Shown in pieces: positions 34,889-46,000 of a stretch of DNA of 64,000 bases. How positions within the stretch are numbered: position 1 is the first letter of the stretch; every line of letters begins with the position of its first letter. Under the pieces are notes generated by a model that saw nothing but the letters and a program-made list of their open reading frames with translations, made no database searches and was not told the DNA's origin. The stretch comes from Membranipora membranacea (Eukaryota; Bryozoa; Gymnolaemata; Cheilostomatida; Membraniporidae): contig OU612072.1 of the NCBI GenBank assembly GCA_914767715.1, positions 17,112,001 through 17,176,000 on the forward strand, read 5' to 3'. Both the position numbers and the translations under genes were made by a program.

Positions 34889-37268
34889 TTAATCGACAGC
34901 AAAGGGTTCCCTACACAGAGGACATGTACGATCATATCGAGACCACAACTCTATACATGACTGATGGAAGGTATGAGCGCAGGGGAGAACGTGCAACTTT
35001 TGTGCTAGAGCCATATCCTCTAAGCATATCACACATTCTTCCTACAACATATATAAAACATTATGTATTATGCCTTGTCATGTATCCTAACACTCAGTTG
35101 TGACATACACCATGTTTCCATGTTGATTTTGAGGTCGACCCAGATAGACCTGAGTTGTCACCTCTTGGCACGCCCTCGAAATATGCATTTATTTCGATGG
35201 ATAGAGCTGAAACTTAAAAAACATCCGCCGCCACCGGAACTGGGGGAAGTTCCTTGACTCGAAAAGCACTAATAATAGCATCAGGTCGATCCATGGAACT
35301 GCAGTGATAGTTCTCTCTCATCAAACCAATATGTTGGCTCTGATTAATTTCTTAGGGAGGGAAATTCATTCAACACAATAACCGCTGTTGTTTGGTGTTT
35401 GGGATGGCAGTGAGATTTTTGTGTCTAATATGAGGGGAGGCGTGAACTTTGCTTACAGGTTCTACCCCCTGGAACATGGACATACCTTGGATAATATTCC
35501 TGTTACTTCATCTCTGCTGAAATACACAGCTCTACCTTTTTGAATGTTTTTGTGTTGGTATGTCTCCAATTGTCTTCTCCTGAAAAATACGAGCGATACA
35601 TTCAGGTCCTCCAACTTGTTACTGAGGTTGACTGCATCATTTCACCAGACATTTGGGGGTGCAACTATATTGCATACTGTTTGTATTGTATTGTAACCAA
35701 AGGAGCATTCTAGTAAATAATCAACAAGGAGTTATATCAGGTTCTAGGATGTCCTTTGGAAGTCATTAATATGTTAGGTCACTTCCTGGTAGATTAAACG
35801 CTCTCAATGTCCCCTCAGAACTGGAAACGTCCTAAGCTCCATGATAAAATATCATGAAGAAATGGTATGGTGACAAAATCTTGGCTCGCTGCTTTGTTTT
35901 AAAGCTATCTGAAGGCGGCATTGACCTGCACTGACTATGTTTAGAGATACATTCGAATCCCATCGGGGGAGTTTTCAAGGTCGATTGTCTGCCCCAATAC
36001 CCTCAGCAGTATACCTCTTCTGTGTACTCGTCTTCTGACTGACTCATGGAAAGACATGTGACAGCATGGAAAGACATGCTCACAAGCTGGAAAGACAGCT
36101 AAAACTCACCACAAGTGGTCCCATCTATGGACCCTAACACATACACTGTGTTGCATAGGGCGGCGATGGTGGAATAGATTGTGCTGCAGGGCAAGAGAAC
36201 ACAACTCAGAGTAGTGAATAGCAGGCATGCTAATTATCGCCATCAACCCAATCTTTTTTGGAGATGGTGAGATGGCGCAGCCCCCAGCACCCTCGGGTAT
36301 ATACATGTTCTAAAATGAGCATGGGTAATCGGCACATTTACAAAGTCCCATAAGTGGCTTTATCAGCGCAAAGTGGGCTCATTTCTCTAAGCCTATTCAG
36401 GTTGACAGACAGCCCAGACAGACAGCCTCTCTTGCATGATCCAGCATATCATATGTCCGCTGACTCACAAAAGGCAAAATTGTGGTGCACATTGACTGAG
36501 TAGGTAATCAGCCTCACCTCCAGGACCATAGGTTAGCAGCCTTACTTAGGTTTGTTTATCAAATGTGTTTCTGTCAATATGTCTTTGTGGAAGACAGAGG
36601 TAGGTTGAGCCACCCAGCAGTGTGCCCTTATTCAGGCAATTTTGGTTTGTTGCGCCTACCTTTCACTTGCCAGTTCTATAATACCAGATCTATACTTAAT
36701 AAGTAACCGGCAGGAGTCAATCGTGAGGGAGGGTCAAGGGCTTGTATTTTGTACAGAAAACTGCTAAACCTGCCTCGCCCCCCCCAAGCTAACCAAAGAA
36801 TTGTTGTTGGAAACAAAACTACACGGCTATGCACACCATAGAACATCAAGTTACAAGCACTAGTACACTCTGTCAATGTCCATTATCAACCGGCCCTTGG
36901 TTGGACCAGGTTTAGTTCATTGGTTGGACATTTGCAAAGTTTACATGCCTTTTACTTCAGAGATGCCTATGATGTACACATGGGCCCCTGGGACTTACCT
37001 GTCTTTACTTTGCCAATGTTCAGTATCAACCACCCAAAAAACACTATACTCACTGATACTGGACATTGGCAAAGTAAAGACATGTAAGTCCCAGGATGTA
37101 TACTACTTGCTAAGCCTACTTAAACTACTAGTACAAACTACATACAACAAGGACATTGATTGAACATTCCAGGCAGACATTCTTTACTTACTTGTAAGCC
37201 TGCCAAGCAATGACTCCAATAGCAGTGATTAATCCTATGCCTAGAACCAGAATCCTTCCCCAGGCCAT
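34889..37268 (-). CDS. Small membrane-anchored RING-H2 protein, paralogue B
   Basis: Exons 37192-37268, 35486-35579 and 34889-35041 give 107 residues. The start MAWGRILVLG sits directly after an in-frame TAA. A single hydrophobic segment (ILVLGIGLITAIGVIAW) is followed by KRRQLETYQHKNIQKG, RAVYFSRDEVTG and the RING-H2 (CVICLEDMALAQ, LPCAHTFHQSC, CPLCRE, FAVD, stop). Exons 2 and 3 are exactly the lengths of those in paralogue A (94 and 153 nt of CDS), and the RING differs at only about six positions. Copy B lacks the 11-residue leader of A, and its linker ends TGILSK where A has TGEICE. All zinc ligands are present, so both copies look functional. Confidence 0.87.
35114..35256 (-). repeat. SINE family C, headless copy
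   Basis: Shares GTTGTCACCTCTTGGCACGC, ATGGATAGAGCTGAAACTT and CGCCACCGG with 1312-1477; the tRNA head is lost. It is in intron 2 of paralogue B. Confidence 0.62.
35940..36310 (+). repeat. Composite repeat related to 2335-2730
   Basis: Contains ATTCGAATCCCATCGGGG, AGACAGCTAAAACTCACCAC, ACACTGTGTTGCATAGGGCG, GCCATCAACCCAATC and AGCCCCCAGCACCCTCGGGT. It is in intron 1 of paralogue B. Confidence 0.6.
36978..37097. mobile_element. Short foldback related to 31490-32177
   Basis: GGGCCCCTGGGACTTACCTG and ATCAACCACCCAAAAAACAC at the left are followed at once by the inverted GGCAAAGTAAAGACATGTAA, so the copy is nearly arm to arm. It lies about 95 bp from the exon 1 donor of paralogue B. Confidence 0.68.
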
Positions 37269-40200
37269 TTAAAGGTTATGCACAGCCAACTGAGGCTATG
37301 TTAGACATAGAAATCCTCAAAAATTCATTTGTGTCTGTTGTCAGTTCATTTTCTTTTCCAGTCACTGCTAACTAATGTTTTATGTGATTCACCAAAATCC
37401 CAGTAGCATGAGATCCGCGAGGATTGAATGTATTATATAGAGTTCATATGCAGCATCCTTCATATGGTGTTTGTTATGTTTTTGTTCAGATCTGAAGCTA
37501 TTTTTTTAATTCCAATAACATTGTAACAGTAGAACACAACTCAAACAGTAGCAGACAACCACAAAAGTTATATTTTGATATTTGATGCGTTTTGATGTAC
37601 ACCTTTTAAATTTGCATGTTATAAAGAAATATTAAATTAGAAAATTTTAATTATTTCAATTGCAAACTCTCTTTCACCATTTTGTTTGCGTAACAGGAAT
37701 ACCCATACTCTCAAAATAAAAATTTCATTGGAAAAAAAATGATATATTATAGAAGAATTTGTCTCTAGAATTGAAGCAGTTATCTGTTGTAAGTTCAAGT
37801 GGTGCTAATCAGATTTGGGGTTGTGATTCGGCTCGGGGTTGCCCGCGAGGCTTTAATAAATGCTGTTATATTGTTGTGAACGAGTTTAGATGAATGTGGT
37901 TACGCGTAATGTGAATGCTAGTAGAGATTGTGAGTATGAGGAGTTTTATGTATTACATTTGCTAGTTGGCTTCTTGTGTACAAGAGAAGACAACTACAAA
38001 GTATCACAAGTTAACAGTATGAATGAGAAGCCCTAGTTCATGAATGAATGAACATGGATGATTAGGGAGAGTGAGTGAAGTATTAATAGCAAGTAAAGAG
38101 CTTAGCTCGGGGACTCTTGATCCACCGAGAAAACTGCGCACATCAAAAACATGAATTGGAGCTGAAATATGTGGCAGCAGCACACAGATATCTAGCCACA
38201 TATTCAGTGTTGGATAGTATTATAAAACACCAGAAAAACACCAGAAAAAAACAAGAAGAAAAAAAACAACAAACAACAGCAACATGATTGCGTGATTGTG
38301 GTTGCGAGTTTATATCTTGTTCTGTTTATATTTGTATATGATTTTCTATCATGACGTTGTCTCTCACCCATGTTTTTGTCTAGCTCTAGGTTCGATATCA
38401 TCGTAACAGGACAGGTCGATCAGGATTAAATTACTTTGATGGTGGTCGATTCAGAGGTAGAATAGTGTAATTCGGTGAGTTGTATATTTATATGAATTGA
38501 GCATTTGCCATTAACTAGTTGTTAGTGTACAACCCAAAGTGCACCATTTCGAGTGTATCAATATGCTACTTTTTCGAGGCTAATATCAAATTATGTCTTC
38601 TTACTTTCAAATGAAGCAGAGCAAACAAAAATTAGACAGTTATTTCGCAATAACAACCTTTTATTGTGGATCAACATTCAGATATCAAAATAATATAATA
38701 TATATATATGATCGCAATGGTAATCTGTGTTGTCTGATTCTTCGTGGCAGGTTCTTTGGTCTTCTTGGTCCTTTTTAACTGTAAAAGAGAAGCCAACGCT
38801 TAATACATAAATAGGATTCAACTGGACATTAAATTGTACTCAAACAATATTATGAGCAGATCGATTCCAGTGTATATCTTGCGTAGGATCAAAGTAAGAG
38901 ATAGCAATTCACCTGCTTACATCCTAGATTGACAACTCTGGCTAGCGTAGTGTGTGGTAATGCTCTATATAAGTGATACCGGAATATCATCCACTCCTGA
39001 GGTGGTACAGAGACTGAGAGCGCTGGGTGCTGACCTGCTGTAAACAAACCTGCCATTTAGGATGCAAAGGTATCAATATAGAGATTGCTTGGTGCTGAAC
39101 TGCTTCTGGTAATCCTGCTAATATGGTACCGTAGTACCGTCCGACTCTGAGGTGGTATAGCGATTTCCTGATGCAGAACTACGGAAAGCGAACCTGCTAT
39201 GAAAGATACGATGTGGTCAATATAGAGGTTGCTTAGTGCTGTTCAGCGCTTCTGGTAATCCTGCTAATATGGTAGCGTAGTACCGTCCGACCCTGAGGTG
39301 GTATAGCAATTTCCTGATGCAGAACTGCGGTAAGCGAATCTACTATGTATGATAACCTAGTATCCTCTCCTCCAGAGGTGGAGTATAGCGAATGCTCGAT
39401 GCGGATCGGCTGGTATATGGTATATGTCAATGTACTGATGGCAGCTGCTAATCAACTATGAGATACCGCAGTAACTGCCAGCCCGCAGGTGGTCTTATAG
39501 AGATTGCAATATGTGCATACCGTATAAATCTTTAAACCATCCTTCAATTTCCATGTACTGATGCAAGCTGTTTTCATCGACTATGTGATACCTTGGTACC
39601 ATCTAAGAGGACTGAGCTGTTAGCATACCCTGTTTATGACAAAACAGAGAGTGGGCTGCCCCTAAAGAGGGACGCAAGTTGCCCAGAGTCCTCATACTGA
39701 GAGTGTGATACATCCTAGCATCCTAGAGGTGAAGCCATGGTGGACCTCCTAATCGTGAGTGTGCAGCAAGCTGCCAGAAACTGAAACAGGCACTAATCAG
39801 CCATTAGCCATGACACTTTGATCTTAGCCAATAGGCCGAGAAGCGATCTGTATATATCTATATCAGGACTTGGTTTGGTTAGGCGGCAGCAGGGACCCGG
39901 CCCAGATAGAATTGAGCCGGCATAGATGGCTGCGACCATATGCACCAATATCTCTGTTATTGCACTCATCGATCGTCTTTAATAATATTACATAAAGGTC
40001 AGCTGCTCCGTATAGCTGACGATAATTGCGTTAGTGTTCTCCATTGAAGTCCCATGGTATAAAATGGTAGAGAGTATGAGACTGAGGGAAACAACTGCTT
40101 GAAGTCTGTCATGTGACGGCAAGAGTTTGCCATAATAGCCGTCCAATTAGTGCAATTAGGCGTTTAGCAACTTTTGGAGTTGTGCTCCCTCTCTCCGGGA

Positions 40201-43022
40201 GGAGACAACTCATTCCATTTCACAACATTATCTTTTGTAATAATATAATATTTCACATATCGCATTTATATTCTACATTATTATCCATGAGTGGTACTCA
40301 AACTACAAACACAAAATTATTTTTCAGTGGCTATAGGACATTTAACCAGATTCGAACTTTACCTGTATAAAACCATCACAACTAGAATATAAGCTAATAT
40401 TAGAAATTCTAGTCATCTCACTCTCACATGCATCAAACTCTCTTAATACTCAACTTTTCTACTCATTATACGGCATATGTCGAAATGTCGAAATATGACC
40501 ACGGCGCCAGGTGCTATGGGCTTCATTCCCATCAAAAAAAGGTTGGGTACCCCTATATCCTAGTCTAAAATGGCGAGGGGCTAAGCACGTGGGCATTCAA
40601 TTGTCAAAATCGCGAAGCCAGCTTTTCATACTTTCAAATAGCCCTGTCAAAAAAAAAAAATATATTATATAATCCGTTGAGCCGTATCTCAGTGTCAGAC
40701 ATAATAATATGATAATATACAGATAATCCAAAGAACTACCTCAGGTGCTCCACCCATCATCTCATCATATCATATCACCAGCATAATAATACATTACAAT
40801 TTTCACATATATTTTCGTTCAAAATAACCAAGAAGAACATATATTTTTTGTTTCTCAATATCACATTCTTTGTACACATTTGCCTTCAAAATAGGCCTTT
40901 TTTTAGTTCCTTCGTGTAATTTTGAGGTTTATTATTATATGAAATAAAAGATTTAACTAACTAACAGTGTCAATCTTAATACGTAAAAAGTCATCTCAGC
41001 TAGGAAGTCATCTACTAAAACATTATTATTGCTTGCAATAAAAAATATTAAGCATTTTGCACAGAACATAGGTTCTCAATTTAATTCATTTTATTGCAGC
41101 CATGGGGTTAAGGGGCTGCTGACTGCCCTGTGGTTCAGAACCAGAGCTTATGCCAATGGAATTTTATTCTTGAGTATGTTGCCTACCGGTGAAAGTGGAT
41201 TGCATCTTGATTCATATTTAGTGGTGCCAGGGTTGACTGCCACTTTAAGTTGTGTGACCAAGTTGACTGCCAAATAAAAATCCATGCTATTTTCTATCAG
41301 ATGATGTGAGGATGGCAGATAACTCCCTGATGTGGGGCAGAAGGAAAGTTTTCCCTTCCAGTTTTGCGGCAGATGATGTTGCTAAAGTCCGGTTTCGAGG
41401 TAGCCAGTTCTGACACGCTCGTCAAGACATTCTAATATCACTGGCAAGGAATGACTCCTTGCTAGTATCAAGGTACCTTTATTGGGCATAACCCCACAGT
41501 CGGAGGCCTCCATCTGCAATAAAACCAGAGGGAGCACAGTGGATTCCAATATGGAGGATGATATGCTGAAAGGAAACAATGACCGTAAATCTCACTCTCA
41601 GTCTCATGTACACAAAATAATGGAATAACTTCTTATCACTCCAGAAAAGTAACCAAACCGCCAAGGTCAGAGACAGTAGACCTCTATCGCTGAAAAAGGT
41701 TTACTCAAACTTGCTTGCCAAACTTGGAACTACTGGCACGGCTCCTGCAATCCTATATTTTGCAACCCGCTTTTGGCAACCGATATACTTATAATACGAG
41801 GAAAACATTATTCACTTGCCGAAATACTGCTAGAGTGCTGAGGTAGTATGATTTTCAAGCTGATATTTACTTGATACGATTAAGTAGCAGCACTATGAAA
41901 CATGGTTGAAATACTTCACTCCAACTACTTTTAACAGCAACGAAAATACACTCTTATATCACACCAAAAAGTGAAAGTAAGCCCTAGCAACTGTAATAGC
42001 TTCACTCTTGAGTATTGAGAGGTAATAATGCAGGTAAAGTTGCAGCCGTGGTGATTCACAGGAAGGTGACAAGATTGATAAACCAAGAAGTTGGTCTATC
42101 ATGTTAATGTACATTTTGGTCCAGAGGGGGAAGCTGTCATACATTCTGTTGAGAGGAAAAGGCTTTTCCTTGTTTAGTGATTGATTAATTATAAGTTATA
42201 TATTTGAAGGTGTGGAGATTCTTTTTTTAGATTATGATATCACTGTATTTTTTTAGTATTTTGATGAGGTATGGCGTATTTTTCAAAAAAAGGCACCATA
42301 ACAGGCGGACATATGCAATCTGAAACAGGAATAAATAATCATCGGTGGGTCCCCAGAGCGAATATGAATAATGATGATCGAGAATTGCTCTCCAAATGGT
42401 ATACCTAGAACCCATGTCCCCTGAACCACTGACCCCCCTGTATTGAACAGAAATAAACTCCTGGATTAAACTGGATTAAAGTTCTTGACTAAACCTTATC
42501 GCCTTGTTTATATCATTTTTGATAAATACAAATTATCAACTTTTAACGGCACTTAATCCAGATCTGTGTCCAAACACCCAAGCTGAATAATGCCGTCTCG
42601 AATAAGGAAAAAAGCTTTTTAGGGACGGCACCAAGCTACCCAGATATAATGTCACCCTTAAATCTGCTATCACCGTTACCATGGTGATGGTGTTACCAGC
42701 GTGCAATCTGTACGCAATCTATCAATCACAGACTAATCATTAGTCCTTGCTTTCCGTGTGTCCTCTTATTTTGATATAGCCGTCACATCCTACACTATTT
42801 ACATTACAGTACTATGCACAGGTAGCTCCGAGTATAGTTCACTCTAAAGTTCGCTTCCTTCTTGTTATCAGTAGCGTGCAAGATATAAACAAAGAACCAG
42901 AAGACATAATTTTGGTGTAGATGAAGCTGTAGATTATATAGCATCTCCTGTCTGTGATTTATCCGATACTAAGAGGTGCGCTCTTCTAATTCAGCTGCTG
43001 ACAAATAAAGAAAACAGCGGAT
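37269..43022. other. Long intergenic region between divergent genes
   Basis: No exon is supported on either strand, although the distance would accommodate one. It holds the repeat array 38970-39740, a short GGAGTTGTG ... GAGACAACTC inverted repeat (40170-40206) and A/T-rich sequence. The first exon (5' UTR plus ATG) of the next gene ends at 43025. Confidence 0.5.
38970..39740 (+). repeat. Diverged tandem repeat array
   Basis: About six or seven units, spaced 80-150 bp, share GATACC or GGTACC, GTAGTACCGTCCGACTCTGA and GAGGTGGTATAGCGATT (near 38974, 39125, 39271, 39351, 39462, 39589 and 39705). CTTCTGGTAATCCTGCTAAT is repeated exactly at 39104 and 39250. A related inverted fragment is at 47665-47825. 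Confidence 0.72.
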
Positions 43023-46000
43023 ATGGTGAGTTATACTAGGCTGTACTCTGCATTAAATGTTTCAAGTGATCGCTCATATGCTACCTTGACAAACCAATGA
43101 GGCAAATTAGCTCATTCTTGAGATCAATGAAGCTGGTGGTGGTGTGATATAACCCCAGGAATAACTTAGATGCCATCTCAGTACTCTGTGCTTCGAAGAC
43201 GAATCACAGCTTTAAACCCAACCCCAAACTAAATCATTCAGTATCAAATTCATCAGTAACCCAGAGACGCATTCTATTCGGTATTATCCCAAATGAACCT
43301 GATGATACAAATAGACCATCATGAGGGAATGTCATACGACTGTCACACACCTGTTTCAGATTGCATAGTTAGCAAAGTTACCACTTAATTTCGTACGACC
43401 CGTCTTTCTTCCCAAGTTATGTTCCAGCAGAGAATGGATGTTTTTTGTGGAAAGAATCAGATAGTAGAGAATTAATTGTAATCTATTCTTGATTGTGCAT
43501 GTTTTACCCATGAATCACTCAGATTTAAACCTTTTCCACTCCTATATATTGTGCTTCCTTGTAATCTTATGAGCTGGATGACTGTACACATTGTAGCTGG
43601 GATTTGAACAGTAACATGCCATATACATGTATTTATATCATTGAATATCATATCTCGAATAGCATCATTCGCTTTCTTTTGTCAAACAATGGATTTGCAA
43701 AAACAGCCAGACCCTAGTTGCTTTCTAGGGAAGCCCAAATCAACGACATTGAAGGCTTTTATTACTGTGTGCAGTTTTGAAAACATAGAAAGAGAGCCCA
43801 ATAGAAACCTAAGCCGCTCTTAGGAGTCGCTCCATTTTTCGTGAATCTCCTGTATATAAGAAATCAGTGGTAGGGATTTTTTCAAGAATGATTCAGAATG
43901 AACTTAATGGGCTAGCTGAAAAACATAACATAACAAGCTATAAATCCCTACCACTGATGGCGGTCAACCAGTAATAACGAAAACCGCAAAAACCGAGAAG
44001 GCATCTATTTATCGATGTCTATGTTTGTAAATAAGTCTATGTTATTTGTGCTAGTAGGGACAGCCAACCAAATCAAGGTCAGACGAGTCCCTGTGTTGAG
44101 TGTTCTTGATATCATTGTTTGATGTTATGATATCATTTCCGTTCCATGAGAAGAATTTAATTCAATGATTTTTATCGACAGCTCAGCAGTGTGTTGTTTG
44201 CGGCGGTGGCGGTGTTACCTCTTATCTGTGTCTTGTGTGAACAGTCATTGAGGGACCCTCCTTACTGGTATACAGCTTACCAACAGGGAGATACCCGATC
44301 TTACCTACTACCTTATACCTTCAAAAACATCTCTGACTTCATACCATTGAGGGATTACTCCATATACAGGTATGATCTACAGCTACGATGTACACTCCAC
44401 TGAATTTTGACTTCATAGTTCAGACGTCATATGCTCATTCAGACCACAGCCAGCCCTCAATAATTATCGGCATGGCGATCGCAGCCTTAGGGGGTTGTCC
44501 CCCTCAACAACCGTCTGCAGCCGCAATCGCCTCTCTGAACATCATTAACGGCTGACTGTAATTCAGACAAAGAATATTGGTACCTCAAGCCAAACCTAAT
44601 TTTGTATTTTAATGTCATTTAATTCATGAGTTTATGCTTTTTGGTCCCTAATAGTTTAAGTTAAGTTGAGTGCATTATACCTGCCTGCTATCAAATAACA
44701 GCTATACGGGATGGGAATCTATCGATCACTGGCAATTTAATCTGATCCTTAAAACCAGGCTCAACAAAGGATTACTGGTTTTAGTTCATGATAGACTTGA
44801 GCACCACCGCCAGGGTATTAAACACTTGGCCAGCCCAGCACCATTCCGTCTCTAAATAGAAGATGCGCTTTAGCTGCTGTAAATTAAACGTAATTGTCCA
44901 GGCCTTTTCTTTCTAAAGGTGTTACATCCAATCTATTTGGAATCAAAGGTGATTTATATTCATTGTTATAAGGTGCAAAAATCTCTATAAAACCACCAGA
45001 CCTTGGCCAATTCAGTATTTGACACCCACCATTGTAATTGGCTGAATCAAAAGCGGTGATATTATTAGATTTCATAATATCATTTGAATCGTTTTTCCTA
45101 TTGGTCGGAAAGCACATACAAAAAATAAGTTATTTATGAGAAAAGTCAAGAGAAAATAGAAGTGTTGTATTTACTGTACTTACTAAAATGTTTATTTCTA
45201 ACTTATTGGGGTTAACCAGGAAATTGCGTATTAGTCGCCCCCCCCCCCCCCTACTATAGGGGAAACCCCAGCTATCTTGTTAATCATTGAGGTAAGAAAA
45301 AATAAAAGTGTTGTATTAGTTTCATGCAAAACGTTAATACAATAAAAATATACTATTTAAGGTATGTTATAATTGTGCCTCTTGGTATTACCCACAATGC
45401 TTCATTTTACAGGACCCGACAGTCGCGTCGTAGATCTCAAGATGACGATGACGCTGATGACAAAGCTGCAGAGGCCATGCTCTACACAGTGACCCATCCA
45501 TACGGGGAAGCCGGGCAATATGTCAACAAATGTATGGTAAGTTGGACGGATCTTTACAGATGCTGTTCTTACCTGACCTTTCTCTGTCTGTGTGACCTTA
45601 CATTTTGTACATTCTGGGTTAACTCATCCTCTGGCTGATCACAAATCAGAATCAAATTGTACCCATAGATTAAAATTAATGAAGTTTTTCATTATGGGGG
45701 CTCCCCGTCCCGCCGTATTTTACTGAAGATTTAAGATTGAGTGTTTTAAAGTTGAAGAAAAGATAAGTCAGTTCAAATGAAAAATCATTAAAAGATTTTA
45801 GACTTGAATTCAGTCCAACAATTTGTAGTTAGTTACTCAGATTACAAACAACTCCAAACAATAGCAAACGTAAGCTCATCAGCCTACTATCAAAACAAAA
45901 CCAAAACTCAAGCACATGGGTCATTCTAAGCAGAAATGAGTAGATAACACCAATGAACTAAACCATTGAAAACACCACGGTCCAGTTGTTTTGAAGAATT

